Shown here piece by piece: positions 31,248 to 39,433 of a stretch of 42,821 nucleotides of DNA (position 1 is its first letter; every line of letters begins with the position of its first letter). A program made the position numbers and the translations under genes. The notes beneath the pieces are model-generated. The model was not told where the DNA came from and ran no database searches. It was given only the letters and a program-made list of their open reading frames with translations. Origin of the DNA: Verrucomicrobiota bacterium (GTDB lineage: Bacteria; Verrucomicrobiota; Verrucomicrobiia; Chthoniobacterales; SZAS-18); contig JAFEGM010000085.1 in assembly GCA_018240025.1 (NCBI GenBank), positions 1 through 42,821 on the forward strand. The letters are read 5' to 3'.

Positions 31248-34200
31248 ATGCCGCCCCCGCCCGCCGAAGCCTCGTCGCCAGCGCTCTGCCCGACCTGCGG
31301 GCAGGAGCTGGCCGGCGGCCGCTTCGGCGCAGTTTGTCTCGGCTGCCTGTTGCGCCTGAGCGAGCTGCCGGAGGAGCCGGAGCCGCCGCCCTCCGCGGCG
31401 GCGGCGGCTCCGCGGCTTTTCGGAGACTACGAGGTGCTGGAGGAGATCGCGCGCGGCGGCATGGGCGTGGTCTATCGGGCCCGCCAGCGCAGCCTCGACC
31501 GGGAGGTCGCGCTCAAGCTCGTGCGCGGCGCCGAACTCGCCGACGTCGAGGCGCAGCGCCGGCTGCAGCGCGAAGCGCAGGCTGCGGCCAGCCTGCAGCA
31601 TCCGCACATCGTGCCCGTCTACGAGATCGGCGAGGTCGACCAGCAGCCGTATTTCACCATGCGCCTGGTGCCGGGCGGCCGGACCATCGCCGACTGGGCC
31701 GCGGAGCATCGCGCCGAGCACCGAGCCAGCGCCGCGGCCGTGGCGCAGGTCGCGCGGGCCGTGGCCCATGCCCACGAGCGCGGCGTGCTGCATCGGGATC
31801 TCAAGCCGTCGAACGTGCTCTGGGATCCGGAGCTCGGCCCGCAGGTAACCGACTTCGGTCTGGCCAAATGGCTCGACGACCCGAAGTCCTCGCTCAGCCG
31901 CAGTGGCCACATCCTCGGCAGTCCCAGCTACATGGCGCCGGAGCAGGCCTCGGGGCGGGTGGGGGAGGTCACGACCGCCTCCGACATCTACGGTCTCGGC
32001 GCGCTGCTTTACGAGCTGCTCACGGGCGAGCCGCCCTTTCGCGCGGCCACCAGCCTCGAAACGCTGCAACGCGTCCAGACCGAGGCGCCGGAGCGGCCGA
32101 GTCGGCGGCAGCCGCGGATCGATCGCGATCTCGAAACCATCTGCCTGAAGTGCCTGGAGAAGGATCCGGCGCATCGCTACGCCTCGGCCCGCGAACTGGC
32201 CGAGGAGCTGGAGCGTTTCGAACGCGGCGAATCGATCCGGGCCCGGCCCGTGCCCGCGCCGCTGCAGCTCTGGCGCTGGGTGCGGCGCAATCCGCGCCTG
32301 GCCGCCAGCCTGCTGGCGTTGAGCGTGGCCGTGCTGGCCACCAGCTGGCAGTGGCGCAAGGCCGAGGCGGCCGGCCGGGGCGAGCGCCAGGCGCGCGAGC
32401 TGGCCATGGACAATGTCTCCGACCTGCTGGCCAACCGCGGCTTCACCGCGGCGCGCGAGGGGGATCCGAGCCGGGCCGCGCTTTGGTTCGCGCACGCCGC
32501 CGCGGCCACGGCCGATCCCGCGCGTCGCGCGGCCAATCGCCTGCGCTGGAAGGCCTGGCGCGAGGAGGCGCCGGTGGCGGTGCAGGCTTTCGCCGGCGGG
32601 GGCCAAAGCTGGTGCGAGCTGCGCTGGCATCCGGCGCAGACCGCCTTGATCGTGCAACAGCGCCTCAAGGACGCGAGCGCGACCGTCTGGCTGCTGGCCG
32701 AGGGCGCGCGCTGGGCGGCCGACCGCTCCTTCCGCCTGGCTTGCTGGCTGCCGCGCAGCGGACGTCTGGCGGTGGTCGAGGGCAATGAGCTGCGCCTGCT
32801 CGAGTTCCCCGGCGGCGCCGAGGTGGCGCGGCAGCGGCTGCCCGACGGGCTCGAGCCGACGCAGCTGGTGGCCAGTGCTGACGACCGTAGCATCGGTCTG
32901 GGCGGGCGTCAGCCGCAGCTCTGGGAGTGGGCGGCCGGACGATTGCGCGCGCTGCCTGCAGCACCGCCGCGTCTGCCGCTCTCCACCATCACGCCCGACA
33001 CGGGCGATCAGGTCGGCCTGGAGTTCAATCGCGCCGGCGACTGGCTGCTGCTGAGCGGACGCGGCTGGCGCGGCGCGGTGCCGGTGGCCTCGCCCGAAGC
33101 GTTCGTCTATCCGCCGTTGGATTCGAACCTGCCCAGCGCGCGCGGCTTTCTCGCCGACGGCGAGACTTTTCTCATCCGCACTGAGGCGCACGAACTCGGG
33201 ACCGTCGCGACCGCGAGCGGCCGCGTCCTGAGCCGCTCGCCCCTGCCGCCAAAAGGGCATGAGGCCGAGCTGCTGCTCGCCGCGGAGCCGAGTCCGGACG
33301 GGCGCTATTTCGTGCGTCGCGAGGCGGGCGTGGTCGAGATCGCCACGGGTCGCGCGGCCACCATCCCGGCCCATCGCAATGTCTTCTTCGGGCTCGCCTT
33401 CTCCGCCGATGGGCAGCGTCTGGCCACCGCCAGCGTGGACGACACCGTGCGCCTGTGGGACTTCCCGCCCGAGCCGGGACCCGCGCAGGGCCGGCTCGTC
33501 GGCTGGCATCAGGAGGCAGCCTCGGTCGCGTTCTCGCCCGACGGACGCCTGCTCGCGTCGGCCCAGAGCGGCGGTGGCCTCGTGCGCATCTGGCGGCTGC
33601 CGGAACCGCTGTGGAAGCGCGAGCTGGGCGGCGGCCCGAGCTGGCTGCGGCTGTCGGCGGACCGCCAGTGGGTGGTCGAATCCGGCTGGAGCGAAGCGGT
33701 CAATCAGCGCCGCAGCACGCGCGTCCGGGCGGCCGACACTCTCGAACCCGCCGGTCCCGAGTTGGCGCCGGACGGTCTGCTGCTCGATGCCGCCTTCGCG
33801 CCCGATGGCACCTGGCTGGCGCTGGCGAGCAGCGCGGTGGCCGACCGCGAGAAGTTCTTCGCCACCGGCGCGGGCGGCGCGGGCACCATCACGTTCTGGG
33901 ACTTCCGCCGCGGCACGCGCCTCGGCGAGCCGATCGCGGTGCCCTTCGAACCGCGCGCGCTCGCCGCTCATCCCGACGGTCGCCGCCTGGGCATCTTCGG
34001 CGCCGGTCGCGCGTTGGCGGAGCTGGATCGCAGCACGGGCCAGCTCCGCGTGCTGCAGCCGCCGGGCGAGTATCCGCTCGAGACCGAGCTGCGCTGGCCG
34101 CATTGCCGCTACAGTCCCGACGGGAGTACGCTGGTGGGCTGGGGGCGGGGGCATCCGCCGGTGGTCTGGAACGTGCACAGCGGCACGCGGCTCGAGACGC

Positions 34201-34850
34201 CCGAGCTCGCCCGCGCCGCCGCCTGGGAGATCGAGTTCTCCGGCCGGCGCATGGCCATCGCGGGCTACGACGGCCAGCTGCAGGTGCTGCGACTGCCAGA
34301 GGCCCGCGCGGAGATCGAGCCGCTGACCGAGACGAACTGGATCCTGACCGCGCGCTTCGATACCAGCGGCGACCTCCTGCTGGCCGGTGGGCGCAACCGG
34401 CTCGCGCGGATTTGGAATTGGCGCGAGCGCCGGCAGCTCGGCCCGCCGCTGGTGCAGGACGACGAGGTGTACGCGGGGCTGTTCGTGCCCGAATCGAGCT
34501 GCGTGCTGACCGGCGGCCGCGACGGTCTGCTGCATTTTTGGGATCGCGCCAGCGGCCAGCCGCTACGCAGCCCGCTGCGGCTGGAGGGCGAGATCATCGA
34601 CCTCCAGCTCGTGCGCGGCGGCAAGCTGCTGGTGAATCGGCCCGCCCGCGGCGGCACCGGTCCGGGCGGGATCGTGCTGCTCGATCTCCCGGCGCTCCTG
34701 GCCGCGCCGGAGCTGAGCCAGGAGGACATGGTGGCCCTGGCCGAGCTCGATGCCTTCGCCACGGTCCGCAACGCCCAGCCCCAGCCGTTGAGCGCGGAGG
34801 AGTGGCTGGAACGCTGGCGGGAGTTCCGGCGCCGGCAGCCCGAGCCGTGA
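31248..34850 (+). CDS. Membrane-anchored Ser/Thr protein kinase with WD40-like C-terminal propeller
   Basis: A 1200-residue Hanks-type kinase. Residues 14-33 form a small zinc-ribbon-like element (CPTC and CLGC). The kinase domain is at about 58-330: glycine loop IARGGMGVVYRA, Lys90 (VALKLV), catalytic Asp184 in HRDLKPSN, Asp202 in TDFGLAK, and the APE equivalent MAPEQAS. A single transmembrane helix lies at about 351-367 (LAASLLALSVAVLATSW). The remaining ~830 residues are WD40-type repeats (for example FSADGQRLATASVDDTVRLW and FSPDGRLLASAQS), forming one or two sensor or scaffold propellers. The ATG at 31248 keeps the ribbon. The ECF sigma gene lies tail-to-tail 141 bp away; in Planctomycetes and Verrucomicrobia such pairs are common and the kinase is thought to control the sigma factor. 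Confidence 0.92.
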   Translation: MPPPPAEASSPALCPTCGQELAGGRFGAVCLGCLLRLSELPEEPEPPPSAAAAAPRLFGDYEVLEEIARGGMGVVYRARQRSLDREVALKLVRGAELADVEAQRRLQREAQAAASLQHPHIVPVYEIGEVDQQPYFTMRLVPGGRTIADWAAEHRAEHRASAAAVAQVARAVAHAHERGVLHRDLKPSNVLWDPELGPQVTDFGLAKWLDDPKSSLSRSGHILGSPSYMAPEQASGRVGEVTTASDIYGLGALLYELLTGEPPFRAATSLETLQRVQTEAPERPSRRQPRIDRDLETICLKCLEKDPAHRYASARELAEELERFERGESIRARPVPAPLQLWRWVRRNPRLAASLLALSVAVLATSWQWRKAEAAGRGERQARELAMDNVSDLLANRGFTAAREGDPSRAALWFAHAAAATADPARRAANRLRWKAWREEAPVAVQAFAGGGQSWCELRWHPAQTALIVQQRLKDASATVWLLAEGARWAADRSFRLACWLPRSGRLAVVEGNELRLLEFPGGAEVARQRLPDGLEPTQLVASADDRSIGLGGRQPQLWEWAAGRLRALPAAPPRLPLSTITPDTGDQVGLEFNRAGDWLLLSGRGWRGAVPVASPEAFVYPPLDSNLPSARGFLADGETFLIRTEAHELGTVATASGRVLSRSPLPPKGHEAELLLAAEPSPDGRYFVRREAGVVEIATGRAATIPAHRNVFFGLAFSADGQRLATASVDDTVRLWDFPPEPGPAQGRLVGWHQEAASVAFSPDGRLLASAQSGGGLVRIWRLPEPLWKRELGGGPSWLRLSADRQWVVESGWSEAVNQRRSTRVRAADTLEPAGPELAPDGLLLDAAFAPDGTWLALASSAVADREKFFATGAGGAGTITFWDFRRGTRLGEPIAVPFEPRALAAHPDGRRLGIFGAGRALAELDRSTGQLRVLQPPGEYPLETELRWPHCRYSPDGSTLVGWGRGHPPVVWNVHSGTRLETPELARAAAWEIEFSGRRMAIAGYDGQLQVLRLPEARAEIEPLTETNWILTARFDTSGDLLLAGGRNRLARIWNWRERRQLGPPLVQDDEVYAGLFVPESSCVLTGGRDGLLHFWDRASGQPLRSPLRLEGEIIDLQLVRGGKLLVNRPARGGTGPGGIVLLDLPALLAAPELSQEDMVALAELDAFATVRNAQPQPLSAEEWLERWREFRRRQPEP

Positions 34851-34876
34851 GGTCTGACCAACGTCTTGAGGTGATC

Positions 34877-34942
34877 ACAAGAAGCCTACAAGGCCAGAAT
34901 CCCAGAGTTCTCCGGGTCGCTCCGGTCTTTTGGTCCGCTTGA
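34877..34942. repeat. Degenerate octamer-spaced repeat after the kinase gene
   Basis: Two opposed tracts with 8-bp spacing: one strand reads TCTGGGAT, TCTGGCCT, TGTAGGCT in the first half, and the other reads CTCCGGGT, CGCTCCGG, TCTTTTGG in the second. TCTTTTGG/CCTTTTGG-like units recall 18954-18988. It sits between the convergent kinase and sigma genes. Confidence 0.45.
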
Positions 34943-34991
34943 TTGCAACGGCCCAAGACGACTTTGCAGCCACGAAGCCGCTCAAGGCAGG

Positions 34992-35708
34992 CTACCCGCC
35001 GATCACCCGCAGCAAATACCGCAGTTCGTCCTCCACCTCGTCCGGCCCGGCCACGGTTTCGGCCACTTCCTCACGCAGCAGTTCGCCGTAGCGCCGACGC
35101 ATGCGATGCAGCGCGGTCGCGACGGCCGCTTCGCTCATTCCGGCGAGGCGACCGAGTTCCGCATGGCCGGGGCCGCGGTCGCCGCCGGTGAGATACGGCT
35201 GGAGGGTTTCGAAGACCGGCAGCCGGGCCGCGCGCTCGTATTCCGAGCGCAAGCGCAGCATCACCCGGTCGAGCAGCGAGAGCGCCCAATTGCGCTCGAA
35301 GTGGCGCTCGGGCGTTTCGGGATCGCTCGATTCCGGCAGCCAGCCGGCCGCCGCGGCGGCGTCGAGCGAGATGACCACCTGCCCGCCGCCTCGCTTGAGC
35401 GCGGAGCGGTGCCGCTCGGCGTTGCGCATGTGCTTTTGGAATCCGGCCATCAGAAACGTGCGGAACCGGCCGCGTCCGCGCTCGACCCGCGCGATGGAAT
35501 TGTACTCCAGCAATTCGCAGAGATACCCCTGGGTCAGGTCCTGCGCCTCCTCGGGCGTGGCTCCGCAGCGCCGCGCGAAATGGAAGAGCGGGCGCCAGTA
35601 GTCCTGGCACAGACTGGCCAGCGCCTCGTGGGCCTTGGCGCCATCGGCCTCGCCAGCCTGCATCACGCGGCTCCAGCGGGTCGTGACGAAGGCAACTTGC
35701 TCGGACAT
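34992..35708 (-). CDS. ECF-type RNA polymerase sigma factor
   Basis: A 238-residue sigma factor of the type found with Ser/Thr kinases in PVC bacteria. Region 2 is visible as LCQDYWRPLFHFARRCG, the DLTQGYLCELLE helix and GRGRFRTFLMAGFQKHM. Region 4 near the C-terminus is ELGRLAGMSEAAVATALHRM, a sigma4-type helix-turn-helix, followed by a short acidic tail. No anti-sigma gene is adjacent. The longer open frame upstream of 35708 is an antisense artefact of high GC; MSEQVAFVTTRW is the natural N-terminus. The leader is CU-rich (TCCTCC on the coding strand). It converges on the kinase gene. Confidence 0.9.
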   Translation of the reverse strand: MSEQVAFVTTRWSRVMQAGEADGAKAHEALASLCQDYWRPLFHFARRCGATPEEAQDLTQGYLCELLEYNSIARVERGRGRFRTFLMAGFQKHMRNAERHRSALKRGGGQVVISLDAAAAAGWLPESSDPETPERHFERNWALSLLDRVMLRLRSEYERAARLPVFETLQPYLTGGDRGPGHAELGRLAGMSEAAVATALHRMRRRYGELLREEVAETVAGPDEVEDELRYLLRVIGG

Positions 35709-35846
35709 GCGCGGAGGACGGAACGCGGGCGGCATCCTGTCATTTCCAGCGTCGGTGCCAATCCCAACTTTCGCCCGCCGGGCACGGCGCGAGGGGCTCT
35801 GCGCGCGAACCTGTCGCCCGAAATGGGGTGGTAGTTCGTTTGTGCC

Positions 35847-36875
35847 ATGGAGACGGCTCCGCCATTCTGGCAGAGAATCCCCATGCTCCTCCGCTCGTCG
35901 CTTTGCTGCCTGTGCGCCGGATTCCTGGCCGCGACACTGCCCGCCGCCCAGGCGATCTTTTCGGCCGACGCCCAGGAGGTCTTCGTGAATGTCACGGGCA
36001 GTGCCGATGCGCTGAAGGCGATCACCGTGGCGACCAAGGCGGACCGGGTGGTCGATCTCCGCCCGATCGTCGGCGAGGCGCGGATCCAGGCGCTCGCCCG
36101 GGCCCGCAACGGCCAGCTGCTCGTGCTCACGCCCGAGGCGCTCTTCGCGACCACGTCGGGCGCGCGCGGGCAGAAGATCGCCGGCTTCCCGGCGCGTTTC
36201 GTGGCGGCCGAGGTCGCCTGCCACGAGGCCAGTGGCGACATCGTGGTCGCGGGCGCCTTCGTCCGCGCGGACGATCGCTCCAAGGTCGAGCGCGATGCTT
36301 TGCTGCTGCTTCGCCGCGACGAGCCCACGCCCATCGTGGTCGCGACCGAGGGGCTGACGCGCCTGAATGCGCCCTGCTTCGAGCGCGACGGCACGCTCTA
36401 TTTCGCGGGCGACGACGACCTCTGGGTTGGCCGCGTGCAGCGGCAGTCGGTCGAGGGCAAGCCCGGCGCGGTCCTGCAGGCCTACCGCTACGCGCCGCTG
36501 GCCACGCCCAGCGTCAGCGAATCCACCGGCGGACGCGTCGTCAGCGCGATTGCCCTGCTTGGGGACAAGGTCTGCGTCGAACTCGCCAGCGGTCAGGACA
36601 ATGCGCTCGTCCGCCTGCCCAAGGCGAAGCTGGCCCGCGCGCGCGACGGTGCCCTGGCCGACTACGTCGCGGCGCCGAAACAGCGCTTCGCCCTGCACGC
36701 GCGCCAGCTCGCCGCGGCCGAAATCGTCACCGCCCTCGGTCGGCCGGGCTACCTCGCGTCCACGCCGGACGAAGGCACGATCCATCTCCAGACCGCCGGG
36801 CCCGGCCAGCGACGCTCTCTGCTGCTCTCGACGAAAGACGCGAAACCGCGCGAGCTGCTGACCGAGAGCGACTGA
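35847..36875 (+). CDS. Secreted protein of unknown function
   Basis: A 342-residue protein, exported by an N-terminal signal peptide (hydrophobic LLRSSLCCLCAGFLAATLP, likely cleavage after AQA). An alternative ATG at 35883, directly after CCCC, would make a more compact signal peptide. The mature part shows repeating strand-turn patterns (GQLLVLTPEALFATTSGA, GDIVVAGAFVRADDRSK, GTLYFAGDDDLWVG) like a beta-propeller, but I recognise no family. It lies 138 bp from the divergent sigma factor and 39 bp before the leucine-rich-repeat gene on the same strand, so it may be co-transcribed with it. Confidence 0.65.
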   Translation: METAPPFWQRIPMLLRSSLCCLCAGFLAATLPAAQAIFSADAQEVFVNVTGSADALKAITVATKADRVVDLRPIVGEARIQALARARNGQLLVLTPEALFATTSGARGQKIAGFPARFVAAEVACHEASGDIVVAGAFVRADDRSKVERDALLLLRRDEPTPIVVATEGLTRLNAPCFERDGTLYFAGDDDLWVGRVQRQSVEGKPGAVLQAYRYAPLATPSVSESTGGRVVSAIALLGDKVCVELASGQDNALVRLPKAKLARARDGALADYVAAPKQRFALHARQLAAAEIVTALGRPGYLASTPDEGTIHLQTAGPGQRRSLLLSTKDAKPRELLTESD

Positions 36876-36914
36876 GCCGTCCAACTCAATTCTCCTTCCG
36901 ATTCCCCCATTCCC

Positions 36915-38150
36915 ATGCGCATTCCCCTCCTCCTCGCAGCCCTGGCCGCTTTCGCCGCCACCTCCCCGGCCCAGCTCCTGCCGCCGGCCGAACTCTACAA
37001 GGCCAAGACCTTCACCTCGCTCGAGGAGGCAGCCAAGACGCCGCTGGAGGTCCGCAAGCTCCGTCTGCTCTCGCTCCCGTTGGCTGCACTTCCGCCCGAA
37101 ATCCTGACGATGACGAATCTGCAGGAGCTGAGCATCAACAACTGCAAAAACCTCAAGGAGCTGCCGGCCGGCCTGGCCAAGCTGCCGTATCTGCAGCTGC
37201 TCAACGTCAACAACAACGCGCTGACCTCGCTGCCGCCCGAGCTGGGCAGCGCGCCCTCGCTCGAGAAGCTGCAATGCGGCAGCAACCCGCTGACCACGCT
37301 GCCGGCCGAGTTCGCCGGGCTGAAGAAGCTGAAGACGCTCGAGATCGTCTCGGCCAAGTTCACCGAGGTCCCGGCCTGCGTGCCGAAGATCGCCACGCTG
37401 GTGGATCTGAACCTCAACTCGAACAAGCTCGCCGCGGTGCCGGCCGCGCTCGGCGACCTCTCCAACCTGCAGGAACTCGGGCTGATGTACGGCGCCTACA
37501 CCCAGCTCCCGCCCGAACTCGGCAAACTCACGAAGCTGCGCCGCCTGCATCTCAACGACGGCAAACTCACCGCGCTCCCGCCCGAACTCGGCAAGCTGGC
37601 GGCGCTCGAATGGCTCTCGTTCGCCAACAACGACATCAAGGTGGTCCCGCCCGAACTCGGCCGGCTCGGGTCGCTGCGCGATCTGCTTTTCGGCGGCAAT
37701 CCGCTGGCCGATCTCAAGGCCGCCTTCACCGTGGTCGGCCAGATGTCCAAGCTCACCCGCGTGGCCTTCGACGGCCGCGTCGGTGCCGGCACCGCGATCA
37801 CGCTGCCGGCCGAGATCGCCAGCTGGCAGTCGGTGGAGAATCTCTCGCTGTCCTGGCTGACGCTGCCCGAGCCGGCCGAGGCGCTGAAGAAGCTGGCCAA
37901 GCTGCCCAGGCTCAAGACGCTCAGCCTCGCGCGCTGCAAGCTGGGCACGCTGCCGCCGGAGATCGGCCAGCTCAGCGCGCTCACGATGATCTACCTCGAC
38001 GGCAACGAGCTCACCGCGCTGCCCGACGCCTTCCGGCAGCTGACGAAGATCGAGTTCGTCTTCGCCTCCTCCGACAACAAGTTCACGCCGGAGGAGAAGG
38101 CGAAATGGCCCGGGGTCTTTCCGAAGGCGAAGATCGATCTCGGAAAGTAG
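36915..38150 (+). CDS. Secreted leucine-rich-repeat protein
   Basis: A 411-residue exported protein. The signal peptide MRIPLLLAALAAFAATSPA is followed by at least twelve LRR units of about 23 residues, many with the signature LxxLPPELGxLxxL (for example LTALPPELGKLAALEWL). The units are of the bacterial/Ras-type SDS22-like class, forming a curved beta-solenoid used for protein binding. One longer segment (around residues 275-305) breaks the regular pattern. The C-terminus is basic, ending FPKAKIDLGK. There is no anchor or sorting signal. The leader is CU-rich (ATTCCCCCATTCCC) without a Shine-Dalgarno sequence. The target is unknown. Confidence 0.88.
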   Translation: MRIPLLLAALAAFAATSPAQLLPPAELYKAKTFTSLEEAAKTPLEVRKLRLLSLPLAALPPEILTMTNLQELSINNCKNLKELPAGLAKLPYLQLLNVNNNALTSLPPELGSAPSLEKLQCGSNPLTTLPAEFAGLKKLKTLEIVSAKFTEVPACVPKIATLVDLNLNSNKLAAVPAALGDLSNLQELGLMYGAYTQLPPELGKLTKLRRLHLNDGKLTALPPELGKLAALEWLSFANNDIKVVPPELGRLGSLRDLLFGGNPLADLKAAFTVVGQMSKLTRVAFDGRVGAGTAITLPAEIASWQSVENLSLSWLTLPEPAEALKKLAKLPRLKTLSLARCKLGTLPPEIGQLSALTMIYLDGNELTALPDAFRQLTKIEFVFASSDNKFTPEEKAKWPGVFPKAKIDLGK

Positions 38151-38254
38151 CCGCGCGCGGGCCGAGGGGCGGCTGCCGCGGCGGGTGCCCGCGCCCCCAT
38201 GCATCCCTCAAGTGTCGTATTCCAACCCGGCCGTCCTTTTGCTAAGCCACGGGG

Positions 38255-39406
38255 ATGAAACGGCTTCTCCTCCTCGCCAGGCCGCTGGCGGTCGCGCTCC
38301 CGCTGGCGGCCCTGTTCGCCCAGGGTTCGCTCACACCGCCCGGAGCGCCGGCCGCGACCATGAAGTCGCTCGAGCAGATCGATGCGCGGCTGGATCCCCG
38401 CATCCCGATCAGCGCCACGACGACGCCTGGGTCGGGCACGGCGGTCTTCGTCATCTCGAGCCCGGGGTCCTACTATCTCACGGGCAATCTCACCGGCGTC
38501 TCCGGCAAGCTGGGGCTCTCGATCACCGCCGACGATGTCGAGGTCGACCTCCGAGGGTTCACGCTCACGGGGGTCGCCGGCGCGACGGGAGGGATCAACT
38601 TCCCCAACCGCAGCCGCATCGCCATCCGCAACGGGATCGTTCGCAACTGGCCGGGCGGCGGCATCGCCGGCAGCGGCTCGGTCTCGGCGCGCCTGAGCGG
38701 CCTGACCACGGAGCTCAACGGCAGCCACGGCATCATCGTAGGCGAGGCCGCCCTCGTCGCGGATTGCATTTCCCGCGGCAATACGGGAACGGGGTCCGGC
38801 ATCATCGTGGCGACCCGCGGCCAGATCCTGCGCTGCCTAGCCCACTCGAACGGTGGGACCGGCCTCACCGGCGGCGGCGAGACGCAGATCATCGACTGCG
38901 TGGTCAATGGCAACGCTGGCAACGGCATCTCCTTCTCCGCCAACGCCGGCCGGGTGACCGGCTGCACGGCGACCTCGAACGCGGTGGGCATCAACCACGG
39001 CGGCTCCAGTGCGATCATCGAACGCTGCATCGCGCGGTCGAATACCGGCACGGGGATCAACGTCGGTGGCGATGGCGTCGTCACGAACTGTACCTCTTCC
39101 GCCAACGCGGACGGGATCGTCACCGGCGGGCAGTCGCTGATCCTCTCCAACGTGTGCGCCAGCAACACCAACGCCGGTGCCGGCGTTGGCATCCGGGTGA
39201 GCGGCCTGCGCGGGCGGATCGAGGGCAATCTCTGCACCCTCAACGACCTCGGGATCGTGACCTCCACCGGCCCCAACCTCGTCGTGCGCAATCATTGCCA
39301 GCAGAACACGACCAATTTCTCGCTCGTCGGCACCGGCGCGGGACCTTTCGTCACCGAGGCGAACGTCGCCGCCAACACGAGCCCGCACGCCAACTTCGAT
39401 TTCTGA
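38255..39406 (+). CDS. Secreted right-handed parallel beta-helix protein
   Basis: A 383-residue exported protein. After a signal peptide (KRLLLLARPLAVALPLAALFA) comes the segment MKSLEQIDARLDPRIPI and SPGSYYLTGNLTG, which is a stock N-terminal module of verrucomicrobial and planctomycete beta-helix proteins. The rest consists of PbH1-type repeats of about 22 residues with conserved Asn/Gly/Cys turns (for example GRVTGCTATSNAVGINHGGSSA). Such helices commonly bind or cleave polysaccharides, but no catalytic residues of a pectate-lyase type can be assigned. It ends in FDF, a terminal aromatic that could suit an outer-membrane or secretion signal. Same strand as the two preceding secreted proteins, 104 bp apart. 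Confidence 0.82.
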   Translation: MKRLLLLARPLAVALPLAALFAQGSLTPPGAPAATMKSLEQIDARLDPRIPISATTTPGSGTAVFVISSPGSYYLTGNLTGVSGKLGLSITADDVEVDLRGFTLTGVAGATGGINFPNRSRIAIRNGIVRNWPGGGIAGSGSVSARLSGLTTELNGSHGIIVGEAALVADCISRGNTGTGSGIIVATRGQILRCLAHSNGGTGLTGGGETQIIDCVVNGNAGNGISFSANAGRVTGCTATSNAVGINHGGSSAIIERCIARSNTGTGINVGGDGVVTNCTSSANADGIVTGGQSLILSNVCASNTNAGAGVGIRVSGLRGRIEGNLCTLNDLGIVTSTGPNLVVRNHCQQNTTNFSLVGTGAGPFVTEANVAANTSPHANFDF

Positions 39407-39433
39407 GCGGACGGCGTCCGAGCGCGCCGCTGC

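Noticed and set aside
31122..34535. 1137-codon open frame antisense to the kinase gene
   Set aside because: It lies wholly over the kinase frame on the other strand, has an Arg/Gln/Gly/His-rich composition typical of GC-rich shadow frames, and shows no family motif.
35709..38204. Upstream extension of the sigma-factor frame to over 1000 codons
   Set aside because: The added part is antisense to the secreted-protein and LRR genes and has repetitive Arg/Gly/Gln-rich sequence mirroring the LRR periodicity; the sigma N-terminus at 35708 is complete.
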